From NCBI GenBank assembly GCA_017542245.1, contig JAFXXN010000018.1, positions 1 to 40,372 on the forward strand: DNA of 40,372 bases. Reading direction: 5' to 3'. Both the position numbers and the translations under genes were made by a program. Below the pieces are notes generated by a model, which saw only the letters and a list, made by a program, of their open reading frames with translations, was not told the origin of the DNA and searched no databases. Source of the DNA: Lachnospiraceae bacterium (lineage in GTDB: Bacteria; Bacillota; Clostridia; Lachnospirales; Lachnospiraceae). Positions within the stretch are counted from its first letter, which is position 1, and each line of letters starts with the position of its first letter. Below, piece by piece: positions 1 to 8,090 of the stretch.

Positions 1-2760
1 ATCCGGGAAATTTTTTTCATCAATAGATACATTTTCTATATTAGGTAAAACGGTAAGTGTAGCAATACTTGAAGTAACTGTAGTATTCTTCTTATCAGTT
101 ACAACACATCTGAACTTATATCCATTTCTTGCCTTTGTTGCCAAAACGGTAAGAGTATCTGTATTATATCCGCTCAAACTTGAGTCAGTCCAGGTATTTC
201 CGCCATCCTTGCTGACCTGCCACTGGTATTTAAGACCAGTTCCAACAGTCTTAACACTGAATTCTGCGTTAGCTCTTTCTATAATAGTAACGTCAACCGG
301 CTGCTCTTCTATTGTTAATGTCACATATGATGTTATTTCTACCTCGGGATCAAACATCAAAACACATAATGTCTCACCATCTTCAGTTGATAACCACCCC
401 GAATATTCTCCGGGCGTAGTAGATCCCATATCGTATATTTCACAAAGATATTTACAATTTGAAATGTCAAGTTTTGATATTCGGTTTTTATAACAATATA
501 ACGATTCCAGTTTAACACAAGATGTTATATCAAGTGAAGCAATTTGGTTATTTTCACAAGAAATAAATGTAAGTTCAGGACATGACGCTGTAGCAAGTGT
601 CTTTATTTTGTTACTTCCACAAGTAAAATCTGAAAGCATTGGGCAAGATGCTATGTCAAGGAACTCTATTTTATTTAACCAACAATTTAGAAATGTCAAT
701 TTAGGGGATGATGATATATTAAGTGACTCTAACTGGTTGTTTTCACAAGAAAGCTCTATAAGTTCTGTGCAGGATGTTATATCAAGTGACTTTAATTTGT
801 TTCCCCCACAATAAAGGTCTTCAAGGGATGGACACCCTGTTAAATCAAGTGCCTCTATTTGGTTGGAACTACAGCCAAGGCTTGCAAGCATGGAACATGT
901 TGTTATATCAAGTGACTTTAATTTATTTTCCATACAATAAAGATTTGTAAGGGACAGACATTCTGTTATATCAAGCAGCTCTAATTGATTATTTCGACAA
1001 TCAAGCCATTTAAGCACCGAACAGCCTGTTACATTAAGTGTTGTTATTTGGTTATAACCACAGAACAGCTCTTCTAATTTAGTATTTTTACTTACATCCA
1101 ATGTTGTTAAGCTATTTCCTTCACAATAAAGAATCTCGAGAGAAGTTAAAAATTCAATTCCCACAAGAGAGACGCACTCAGTACCCTCTATATCTACCTC
1201 TTTTATCGCTGCTATTTCACTCTTTGAAAGATATCCATTGTAATCAGTATCAAAATTTTCTGAAACATAGTTTCTGAAAATTGCATCCGGGAAGTTTTCC
1301 TCATTTATGCATACATAAACTTCTCCGTTAGCGAATACTGCAAGGGTTACAACATCTGAAATGATAGTCTCATCCTTTTTGTCAGTTATAACGCATCTGA
1401 ATTTATATCCGTTTCTTGCCTTTGTAGCAGTAAATGAAAGCTTAGCCTTGTCATATCCGCTCAAATTGGAATCAATCCAGTTTTTTCCGTCATCCTTACT
1501 AACCTGCCATTGATATTTAAGACCAGTTCCAGCCACATTAACTATAAACGTTGCTGTTTCCTCTTCTTTAACAGCGACATCCACAGGCTGTTCTCTTATC
1601 TCCATTGGCATGTATGATATTATTTCTATATCAGGATTAAAATATAATTTACTTGTAAATCCTATATATTCGTCATCACCTACTTCCAGATCAATCCAGA
1701 CAAACTCTTCATATTCTCCGATAACATCAGATCCTTTTTCGTAAAGATAACAAAGAATTCTACAATTCGCGATATTAAGTTTTGTCATCGGATTACTTCT
1801 GCAATCCAATTGAAATAGCACTGGACATGATACTATATCAAGTGATGATATCTGGTTATTAAAACAGTATAACTCTGTTAATATAGGACATGATGTCAGA
1901 TCAAGTGTTGTTATTTGATTGTCATTACATTCTAATTCTCTTAATTCCGGACATGATGTCACATTAAGTGTTGTTATTTGATTATCATTACATTCTAAGC
2001 GTCTTAGTTCCGGACATGGCGATAAATCAAGTGTTGTTATTTGGTTATCATTACATATCAAGCGTCTTAATTTCGAACATGCTGATAAATCAAGTGATGT
2101 TAACTGATTGCCCTCACATTCAATTTTTGTTAGTTCTGGACATGATGCTATATTAAGTGATGTCAATAAGTTGTAATTGCAAGATAAAGTTTCTAACCTA
2201 GGGCATGATATTATGTCAAGCGACTCTAAATCGTTTCCTGGGCAATATAATTCTTCTAATTTAGGACAAGATGTTACATTCAGCGACTCTAATCCGCAGT
2301 CTTTGCATTCAAGGTAAACCAATTTAGTATTATTAGTAACATCAAGTGTTTTTATACTTTGATATTTTACAGTTATACTTTCGAGTGAAGTCAAAAACTC
2401 GATTCCTGAAAGTGAATAACACATATAGCTCGGTGGAACATCTGGATCATAATACATGTATACAGATTTTGCACTTTTAACCTCTTTCACGGAAAGTGTT
2501 CCATCTCCATCAGAATCAAAGTGTTCTGAAACATAATCCCTAAAATCATCATCAGGGAAGTTTTCAGCGTTAATGGCTACATTATCGTTTGTAACATAAT
2601 CATCCTCAGCCTTAGCTTCCTTGCCAGGCATAAGCCCCGCAACAATAAAAGCCGATAAAAACAAGCTAAAGAAAAACAGTCCTATGCCTTTTTCGCACAA
2701 AACTGTCTTGATTTTAGTTTTTTCTCTTCTTCCTTTCAAATTTCTTTCGTCAATACCCAT
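1..2760 (-). CDS. Secreted modular leucine-rich-repeat protein (5' part; continues beyond the window)
   Basis: The frame is open for 920 codons from ATG 2760, with an AGGAGAGG ribosome site just upstream, and runs off the window at base 1, so the C-terminus is not visible. Residues about 25-51 form a signal peptide ending AKA. The rest is modular. Module 1 (about 62-479) has an EF-hand-like loop at 82-93 (DSDGDGTLS), roughly ten 21-residue leucine-rich repeats of the type LxCxxNxLxxLDxxxCPxL (120-335), then an Ig-like domain (386-477, YQWQVSKD). Module 2 (about 482-908) repeats this order with EF-hand loop 504-515 and about eleven LRRs. A third module begins at 911 (NFPD). Such proteins in gut Clostridia are surface or secreted adhesins, but the ligand is unknown. 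A sortase or wall anchor would lie outside the window. Confidence 0.9.
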   Translation of the reverse strand, partial: MGIDERNLKGRREKTKIKTVLCEKGIGLFFFSLFLSAFIVAGLMPGKEAKAEDDYVTNDNVAINAENFPDDDFRDYVSEHFDSDGDGTLSVKEVKSAKSVYMYYDPDVPPSYMCYSLSGIEFLTSLESITVKYQSIKTLDVTNNTKLVYLECKDCGLESLNVTSCPKLEELYCPGNDLESLDIISCPRLETLSCNYNLLTSLNIASCPELTKIECEGNQLTSLDLSACSKLRRLICNDNQITTLDLSPCPELRRLECNDNQITTLNVTSCPELRELECNDNQITTLDLTSCPILTELYCFNNQISSLDIVSCPVLFQLDCRSNPMTKLNIANCRILCYLYEKGSDVIGEYEEFVWIDLEVGDDEYIGFTSKLYFNPDIEIISYMPMEIREQPVDVAVKEEETATFIVNVAGTGLKYQWQVSKDDGKNWIDSNLSGYDKAKLSFTATKARNGYKFRCVITDKKDETIISDVVTLAVFANGEVYVCINEENFPDAIFRNYVSENFDTDYNGYLSKSEIAAIKEVDIEGTECVSLVGIEFLTSLEILYCEGNSLTTLDVSKNTKLEELFCGYNQITTLNVTGCSVLKWLDCRNNQLELLDITECLSLTNLYCMENKLKSLDITTCSMLASLGCSSNQIEALDLTGCPSLEDLYCGGNKLKSLDITSCTELIELSCENNQLESLNISSSPKLTFLNCWLNKIEFLDIASCPMLSDFTCGSNKIKTLATASCPELTFISCENNQIASLDITSCVKLESLYCYKNRISKLDISNCKYLCEIYDMGSTTPGEYSGWLSTEDGETLCVLMFDPEVEITSYVTLTIEEQPVDVTIIERANAEFSVKTVGTGLKYQWQVSKDGGNTWTDSSLSGYNTDTLTVLATKARNGYKFRCVVTDKKNTTVTSSIATLTVLPNIENVSIDEKNFPD

Positions 2761-2820
2761 ATTACCTCTCCTTTCCCTGGACGCCGGAAATTTTAAAATC
2801 CGACCCGATAAAATGATATT

Positions 2821-2966
2821 TATAGTATACTACTATATGTTAATAATATCAATAGTATATATAGATTTTTATGAAAATATAATTATTATCAATTCAAACT
2901 TTAGAGGCATATTTTATCAGTTTCTATAGTATATCTTATCGTCAAATTTATACTTATAGTATATAG
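2821..2966. promoter_or_regulatory. Cluster of four TATAGTATA-type sites between the LRR and XRE genes
   Basis: TATAGTATA occurs at 2821-2829, 2925-2933 and 2955-2963, with AATAGTATA at 2851-2859. The first site sits in a perfect inverted repeat (TATAGTA-TAC-TACTATA, 2821-2837). The last sits in TATACT-TAT-AGTATA (2949-2963). Within each pair the sites are exactly 30 bp apart, about three helical turns. The region between the divergent genes is otherwise very AT-rich. The neighbouring HTH gene is the obvious candidate binder, which is inference. Confidence 0.5.
2824..2852 (-). promoter_or_regulatory. Predicted sigma-A promoter of the LRR gene
   Basis: On the minus strand TTGATA (2852-2847) and TATACT (2829-2824) are separated by exactly 17 bp, about 60 bases upstream of the LRR start codon. 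The -10 lies in one of the TATAGTATA repeats, so a protein binding those repeats would block this promoter. Confidence 0.65.
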
Positions 2967-3033
2967 CCTTTCTTTTTGTTAAAATAGATGATTATTTCAT
3001 GTTTCTATTTACCATTATTAAAGGAGGTTCCAT

Positions 3034-3399
3034 ATGGATAACTTCAGATATCGCTTAGGACAGAGGCTTAAAAGTTATCGTCTTCACCTGGGGCTGAGCC
3101 AGGAAAAGCTGGCGGAGTTAGCTGATTGTCATCCCACATATATAGGTCAGCTCGAGCGTGGTGAGAAAAATGCGACCATAGAAAGCGTTTTAAAGCTGAG
3201 CAAAGCCTTAAATGTTAGCCTTTCAGAGCTTTTTGATAAGCTTGATCCTCCTTGTGGCGATACCGATATCGATACTCCGGAAGTACCAAATTATCCTTCG
3301 TGCTGTTATGACCTTATCCTGTCCAAACCTCTGCCCGATCAGAAAAAACTTTACGAAATCATTGTTTCTATAGAAAAATACAAAGGTACCATAATTTAA
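3034..3399 (+). CDS. XRE-family helix-turn-helix transcriptional regulator
   Basis: The protein has 121 residues. The N-terminal half (about 7-62) is a classic HTH_3 domain: LGQRLKSYR, LSQEKLAELADCHPTYIGQLERG and the conserved NATIESVLKLSKALNVSLSELF. The C-terminal 50 residues carry two adjacent cysteines (SCCYDL) and have no recognised domain; they may dimerise or sense. The start has AAGGAGG six to seven bases upstream. It is divergent from the LRR gene and preceded by four TATAGTATA sites, so autoregulation and control of the LRR gene are plausible. Its stop codon runs directly into a strong terminator, so it is monocistronic. Confidence 0.9.
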   Translation: MDNFRYRLGQRLKSYRLHLGLSQEKLAELADCHPTYIGQLERGEKNATIESVLKLSKALNVSLSELFDKLDPPCGDTDIDTPEVPNYPSCCYDLILSKPLPDQKKLYEIIVSIEKYKGTII

Positions 3400-3430
3400 G
3401 AGCCGCGGAATTCACCGCGGCTCTCGTTAT
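3399..3430 (+). terminator. Rho-independent terminator of the XRE gene
   Basis: A perfect 10-bp G+C-rich stem (AGAGCCGCGG / CCGCGGCTCT, arms 3399-3408 and 3415-3424) with a 6-nt loop is followed by CGTTATTTT. It starts in the stop codon of the regulator gene. Confidence 0.85.
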
Positions 3431-3436
3431 TTTCGC

Positions 3437-3465
3437 TTGTCATTTGAAATATTTCGTTGTATAAT
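3437..3465 (+). promoter_or_regulatory. Sigma-A promoter of the AEC transporter gene
   Basis: TTGTCA (3437-3442), a 17-bp spacer and a perfect TATAAT (3460-3465). It lies upstream of the GGAGG-linked ATG at 3494 and rules out the earlier in-frame ATG at 3437. Confidence 0.8.
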
Positions 3466-3493
3466 CCTTCTATCCAAAATTGCGGAGGATATT

Positions 3494-4420
3494 ATGATTG
3501 AAAATATCTTACCTGTTGCAAAGCAGGTTTTTATATTGTTTCTGCTGATTTCAGCAGGTTTTACGCTTACTAAATTCCATATACTTGATAAATCGAAGGT
3601 ATCCGGGCTCATAGATATAGTTGTATATATCGTTACTCCTTCTAACCTTATCATATCATTTCAAAGGGAGTTTAAAAGTGAGCTTCTTATGCAGTTAGGG
3701 CTTTCCTTCGGGCTTGCTTTTCTCGTATTTTTTGTTAATTCCGTTTTGGCTCGGCTGTTGATCAGAGATAAGAATCCGGACAAGAACTGCGTCCTTCAGT
3801 TTGCTTCAGCCTATCCTAATGCAGGATACATGGCACTCCCCCTCCAAAGAGCTCTACTCGGGGACATAGGTGTGTTTTACGGTGCGGCCTATATTGCAAT
3901 TTTCCATTGTTATGTATGGACATACGGAGTAAAGCTTCTCAGTAAAGATAAAGCAAAGATCAATTTAAAGAAAATCCTTCTCAACCCTCCTATCATAGGA
4001 ATCTTTATCGGGCTTATTATGTTCCTGACCCAGTTCAAACTCCCGGAACTCATTTATTCACCGCTGGAGTATTTTTCCGCACTTAATACTCCTCTGCCGA
4101 TGCTTATCATAGGATTTTATCTGGCAAATACGGATCTTAAAGCCACTTTTACAAATGCATGGGTATATGTAGGCTCCTGTTTGAAACTTCTCGCGTCGCC
4201 TGCCATAGCAATTATATTATGCCTCTTGTTTAAAGCCGAAAAAGAGGTTATGACCGCCTGTGTTATAGCCTGTTCCGCTCCGTCTGCGGCACTTAGTGGA
4301 ATGCTTGCCATGAAATACGACCGGGACACAGAAGTTTCCGTCGGGATGATATCCCTAACTACTATTCTCTGTATCATAACCATGCCGGTGCTCGTTGCCT
4401 TAGCACAGACACTTGTATAG
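3494..4420 (+). CDS. AEC (auxin efflux carrier) family transporter
   Basis: A 308-residue hydrophobic protein with about ten membrane segments. It has the AEC family layout: a first helix (VFILFLLISAGFTLTK), the central NAGYMALPLQ and FYGAAYIAIF segment with the conserved Asn-Ala-Gly, and a second half ending SAPSAALSGMLA and ITMPVLVALA. Family members export or import small organic anions such as malate; the substrate cannot be read from sequence. The start at 3494 is preferred because GGAGG lies five bases upstream and the promoter TATAAT lies at 3460-3465. It is a single-gene unit behind its own promoter and convergent with pfp. Confidence 0.9.
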   Translation: MIENILPVAKQVFILFLLISAGFTLTKFHILDKSKVSGLIDIVVYIVTPSNLIISFQREFKSELLMQLGLSFGLAFLVFFVNSVLARLLIRDKNPDKNCVLQFASAYPNAGYMALPLQRALLGDIGVFYGAAYIAIFHCYVWTYGVKLLSKDKAKINLKKILLNPPIIGIFIGLIMFLTQFKLPELIYSPLEYFSALNTPLPMLIIGFYLANTDLKATFTNAWVYVGSCLKLLASPAIAIILCLLFKAEKEVMTACVIACSAPSAALSGMLAMKYDRDTEVSVGMISLTTILCIITMPVLVALAQTLV

Positions 4421-4472
4421 GGCAGCAAATCTCTTAGCCAGTTGTATAAAACAAAATACCATTAAACCAAAA

Positions 4473-4500
4473 GACCTGCTCTCGTTTCCAAGAACAGGCC
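4473..4500. terminator. Imperfect hairpin between the convergent AEC and pfp genes
   Basis: GACCTGCTCT pairs with AGAACAGGCC with two mismatches across a short loop. TTTT follows on the minus strand and an AT-rich tract follows on the plus strand. It probably ends pfp transcripts and perhaps those of both genes. Confidence 0.5.
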
Positions 4501-4536
4501 TATATTATTACATCATTCTATTATCTTTAGATCAAC

Positions 4537-6204
4537 TCAGATCTTTCCACCTTTTTCAAGCGCAAGTGTTCTGGTTGTGAGGTCACAAACCTCTGCAGGT
4601 CCGTAGTACTGGATAGCACCGGGATAGGTGAAGCAGGTCTCTACAGCCCACTCTTCACGATGAGCAGCAAAGTACTTGAAAGGTTCGCCGTCGAGCTCAA
4701 CAAGTGCCTTTCTGATAACGGGCTTATCCTTTCCGTTACGTCTCTCTATGTTCATCATCTTAGTGATGGGCATACCGCCCGCATTCCACTCTTCAGCGGG
4801 CTTTGAAAGGTTAGAAACCTTTGAAAGATATCCTGTATAGCCGTACTGGATGAGCATAAATGCGTTGTATCCGAGTGAGTAGCAGTAATCTGCATCGAAG
4901 TTTGAAGGGAATGCACATCTTCCTTCATATCCGAAGAAATGATGCTGTGTTCCGAACTTGCCGGTATAGGTTCCTGCTGCCTTTCTCTTCTTAAGTTCTG
5001 TTGCAACCATCTCTGCAAAAAGCTTCTCTGATTCAATGAGTGAAACCTGTACGTTTCCGTGAGGATCTCTCTCAAGGAAGAGTTGCTGCTGGATACCTTG
5101 AGGAAGGATATCGAATACCTTAAATGAATCAGCTGTAAGACCCTTCTTGATGAACTCATACTTTGCATTCCAGTCGGGAAGTGCATTGAACTCGTCAGTC
5201 TTGCTGCCTGCAAGAAGCTCATTGATTTCTGCGATAAGTGCAGAGAACTCGGGAACAAACTCTACGATACCCTCAGGAATGATAGCTACACCGAAATTCT
5301 TGCCTGCATTTCCACGCTTCTCAACTGCGTCTGCAATATAATTTGTGATCTGGGCAAGAGACATCTTCTTAGCTGCTACTTCTTCGCCGATAAGGCAGAT
5401 GTTAGGCTGTGTCTCAAGAGCGCACTCGAGTGCTACGTGAGAAGCAGAACGGCCCATAACCTTGATGAAATGCCAATACTTCTTTGCAGAGTTAGCATCT
5501 CTCTCGATGTTTCCGATAAGCTCTGAATATGTCTTTGTAGCTGTATCAAAACCGAATGAAGCTTCAATATCCTCATTCTTTAAGTCACCGTCGATAGTCT
5601 TGGGACATCCGATAACCTGAATACCGGTATCGTTAGCTGCCATGTACTCAGCAAGTGTAGCAGCATTTGTATTGGAATCATCACCACCGATGATAACGAT
5701 AGCTGTAAGTCCGTTTACTTTTGCATTTGCAACTACTTTTTTGAACTGCTCTTCTGTCTCAAGCTTTGTTCTGCCTGAACCGATGATATCAAATCCGCCG
5801 GTATTTCTGTAATCATCAATAAATTTGTCTGTAAACTCAACATAATCGTTATTAAGAAGTCCGTCGGGGCCACCCTTGAATCCTAAAAGTACATTATCTT
5901 TATTTGTAGCCTTAAGTGCATCATAAAGACCTGAGATAACATTGTGTCCACCGGGTGCCTGTCCGCCTGAAAGGATAACGCCAACTACCTGCTTCTTTGC
6001 TGCAGAGGTGTTTGTACCCTTTACAAATGTGATCTCCTCTTTTCCGTATGTATTAGGGAAAAGTTCCTTGATCTTGTCCTGATCTGCTACACTCTGTGTA
6101 GGTGCGCCTACTTTAACACTGATTTCTGAGATACCGCCTCTGAGCATTCCGGGAAGCTTCGGAGTATACCCATATCTGGCCTTTTGAAGTGGTGAAACGT
6201 TCAT
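4537..6204 (-). CDS. pfp: Pyrophosphate-dependent 6-phosphofructokinase (long, PfpB-like clade)
   Basis: The enzyme phosphorylates fructose 6-phosphate with pyrophosphate, reversibly, in glycolysis and gluconeogenesis in the cytoplasm. Of the 555 residues, the N-terminal part has the nucleotide/PPi loop [14 protein letters not shown] (75-88). GGDDS at 173-177 has Asp where ATP enzymes have Gly, which is the known PPi-type signature. It is followed by PKTIDGDL (201-208) with the catalytic Asp. [14 protein letters not shown] is the substrate-binding segment. The length of about 550 residues fits the long clade with an inserted domain. The start has AAGGAG about eight bases upstream. It has its own promoter, and pgi lies immediately upstream, so both glycolytic genes are adjacent. 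Confidence 0.95.
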   Translation of the reverse strand: MNVSPLQKARYGYTPKLPGMLRGGISEISVKVGAPTQSVADQDKIKELFPNTYGKEEITFVKGTNTSAAKKQVVGVILSGGQAPGGHNVISGLYDALKATNKDNVLLGFKGGPDGLLNNDYVEFTDKFIDDYRNTGGFDIIGSGRTKLETEEQFKKVVANAKVNGLTAIVIIGGDDSNTNAATLAEYMAANDTGIQVIGCPKTIDGDLKNEDIEASFGFDTATKTYSELIGNIERDANSAKKYWHFIKVMGRSASHVALECALETQPNICLIGEEVAAKKMSLAQITNYIADAVEKRGNAGKNFGVAIIPEGIVEFVPEFSALIAEINELLAGSKTDEFNALPDWNAKYEFIKKGLTADSFKVFDILPQGIQQQLFLERDPHGNVQVSLIESEKLFAEMVATELKKRKAAGTYTGKFGTQHHFFGYEGRCAFPSNFDADYCYSLGYNAFMLIQYGYTGYLSKVSNLSKPAEEWNAGGMPITKMMNIERRNGKDKPVIRKALVELDGEPFKYFAAHREEWAVETCFTYPGAIQYYGPAEVCDLTTRTLALEKGGKI

Positions 6205-6248
6205 TATTTTTCTCCTTTATAAATATATTTCTTTGCAATATGGAAGTT

Positions 6249-6277
6249 ATTATATCACATACATTTTCCGTTGCCAA
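6249..6277 (-). promoter_or_regulatory. Sigma-A promoter of pfp
   Basis: TTGGCA (6277-6272), 17 bp and a perfect TATAAT (6254-6249) on the minus strand in the 82-bp gap between pgi and pfp. It allows pfp to be transcribed independently of pgi. Confidence 0.8.
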
Positions 6278-6286
6278 TATAAAATT

Positions 6287-7636
6287 TTATAATCTCTTAG
6301 CAAGCTCCTTGGAAAGCTCCTCATATCCGGGTTTTCCCAATAGAGCGAACATGTTTTTCTTGTAGCTTTCCACACCGGGCTGATTGAAAGGATTTACGCC
6401 CAAAATGTAACCGCTTATACCGCATGCAAACTCAAAGAAATAGAACAGCTGTCCTAACGAATGCTCACTTCTGTCAGGAACATAAACCTTGAGCTGAGGT
6501 ACTCCGCCGTCGGTATGTGCAAGCTGGGTTCCCTTCATAGCGCTCTTATTTACAAAATCAACAGTTTTTCCTGCAAGATAGTTAAGTCCGTCAAGATCTA
6601 CATCTTCTTTCTCGATAACTAAATCGGTATCTGCTCCGTCAAGCTCGATAACGGTCTCAAAAAGAGTTCTCTGACCGTCCTGAATAAACTGACCCATGGA
6701 ATGAAGATCGGTTGTAAGGTCAACTGCTGCCGGGAAGATTCCTTTCTGATCCTTACCCTCGCTCTCGCCGTAAAGCTGCTTCCACCATTCTGCTACATAA
6801 TGGAGTGCAGGCTCATAATTAGCTAAAATCTCAATCGACTTACCCTTGCGAAGAAGAATATTACGGGTTGCTGCATACTGAAGTGCAGGGTTCTTGTCAT
6901 ACTCTGCCTCAAGACAGATCTTTCTCATATCCCTTGCACCCTTCATAAGAGCGTCAAGATCTGCTCCGCTGACTGCTATTGGAAGAAGACCTACTGCTGT
7001 AAGTACTGAGAAACGTCCTCCGATATCATCCGGTACTACAAACTCCTCATATCCTTCCTCATCGGCAACCTTCTTTAATGCTCCCTTTGCCTTATCTGTT
7101 GTAGCATAGATTCTCTTGTTAGCCTCTTCTTTACCATATTTTTCTATCAGCTTCTTCTTGAAAATTCTGAAAGCAATAGCAGGCTCGGTAGTGGTTCCCG
7201 ATTTACTGATCATATTGATCGAGAAGTCCCTGTCACCGATAACATCCATAAGATGAGCCATATACTGGGTGCTTATGCTGTTTCCTACATAATAAATCTC
7301 AGGAGTCTTGCGCTGTTCCTTCGAAATATTGTTATAAAAGCTGTGGCGAAGGAAATCAATGGCTGCTCTTGCGCCAAGATATGAACCTCCGATACCGATA
7401 ACCAGAAGTACGTCAGAATCTGATTTAATCTTCTCTGCTGCCTTCTTAATGCGGGCAAATTCATTCTTGTTATATTTTGAAGGAAGGTCTATCCAGCCAA
7501 CATAGTCATTACCTGCTCCGGTTTTGTTCACAAGTTCTTCTTTTGCGCTTAAAACCGTTTTTTCCATATTTTTGATTTCATCGCTGCTAACGAATACTTT
7601 TGCTGCCGAATTATCAAATATTACTTTTTTCATCAT
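6287..7636 (-). CDS. pgi: Glucose-6-phosphate isomerase
   Basis: Interconverts glucose 6-phosphate and fructose 6-phosphate. Diagnostic segments are the sugar-phosphate-binding [26 protein letters not shown] (SIS fold), [16 protein letters not shown] and the C-terminal [14 protein letters not shown]. The length of about 449 residues fits the short Firmicute class. The frame extends to an ATG at 7675, but that codon directly abuts AGGAGG with no spacing. The family N-terminus matches [10 protein letters not shown], so one of the tandem ATGs at 7636/7633 is preferred. The SD for that start is weak (AAGG), so the start is uncertain by 13 codons. It lies downstream of the DUF1292 gene and upstream of pfp. 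Confidence 0.93.
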   Translation of the reverse strand: MMKKVIFDNSAAKVFVSSDEIKNMEKTVLSAKEELVNKTGAGNDYVGWIDLPSKYNKNEFARIKKAAEKIKSDSDVLLVIGIGGSYLGARAAIDFLRHSFYNNISKEQRKTPEIYYVGNSISTQYMAHLMDVIGDRDFSINMISKSGTTTEPAIAFRIFKKKLIEKYGKEEANKRIYATTDKAKGALKKVADEEGYEEFVVPDDIGGRFSVLTAVGLLPIAVSGADLDALMKGARDMRKICLEAEYDKNPALQYAATRNILLRKGKSIEILANYEPALHYVAEWWKQLYGESEGKDQKGIFPAAVDLTTDLHSMGQFIQDGQRTLFETVIELDGADTDLVIEKEDVDLDGLNYLAGKTVDFVNKSAMKGTQLAHTDGGVPQLKVYVPDRSEHSLGQLFYFFEFACGISGYILGVNPFNQPGVESYKKNMFALLGKPGYEELSKELAKRL

Positions 7637-7705
7637 GATCACGGTACCTTGACGAGACTTAACCCAAGATACCATCCTCCTTTTTGGTTTGCTTATTTAT
7701 TTGTT

Positions 7706-8023
7706 TTATTCGTCTTCGTCTCCGAACATTCCGTCATACTCTTCGTCATCCATAAGCGCATCAAACGCTTCACTGGCCTTCTCGAATTCCTCATCATCTT
7801 CGATATCGTCCAGTTCATGATCTCCGTTCTCGTCATAAATAAAACGATAGAGCAGGAAATCTCCGTCAGGATCATCCTCCGGAAGAAGTGCGATATAGTC
7901 TCTGTCTTCGCAAGGGAACACTGCTATAACGTCACATGTCATTTCCGAGCCATCCTCTAATGTCAGAGTCACCTGATCAAAAGAATCCTCAAAGTTCTCA
8001 TCTTCAAAACTTTTGTCGCTCAT
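7706..8023 (-). CDS. DUF1292 family acidic protein (YrzB-like)
   Basis: A 105-residue, strongly acidic protein. The DUF1292 core is visible at about 17-70: VTLTLEDGSEMTCDVIAVF, then YIALLPED and the conserved LYRFIYDENGD. In Bacillus and Clostridia the family usually sits near the ruvX/alaS region and its function is unknown. Here it lies 30-70 bases upstream of pgi and may be cotranscribed with it, but nothing in the sequence gives a metabolic role. The start at 8023 has AAGGAGGG about seven bases upstream. Confidence 0.88.
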   Translation of the reverse strand: MSDKSFEDENFEDSFDQVTLTLEDGSEMTCDVIAVFPCEDRDYIALLPEDDPDGDFLLYRFIYDENGDHELDDIEDDEEFEKASEAFDALMDDEEYDGMFGDEDE

Positions 8024-8055
8024 AAAACCCTCCTTGTTTTTGTTAATATTCTAAA

Positions 8056-8074
8056 ACCGCAGTCCCGCGGTAAA
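8056..8074 (-). terminator. Short terminator-like hairpin downstream of the foldase gene
   Basis: A short stem ACCGC / GCGGT (arms 8071-8067 and 8060-8056 on the minus strand) followed by TTTTAG. The stem is only five G+C-rich pairs, so it may be leaky and allow read-through into the DUF1292-pgi genes. Confidence 0.4.
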
Positions 8075-8090
8075 AGTTCACATATAAGTA

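Noticed and set aside
1968-2156. Plus-strand frame of repeated residues inside the LRR gene
   Set aside because: It is the antisense reading of the leucine-rich repeats; the periodicity comes from the minus-strand gene.
1700-2300. Possible CRISPR array because of regularly spaced similar units of about 63 bp
   Set aside because: The units are in frame, vary along their length and encode LxCxxNxLxxL leucine-rich repeats; there are no unique spacers and no cas genes.
3437-3493. Upstream ATG of the AEC transporter gene
   Set aside because: The region holds the gene's own promoter (TTGTCA-17-TATAAT), and the ATG at 3494 has a GGAGG.
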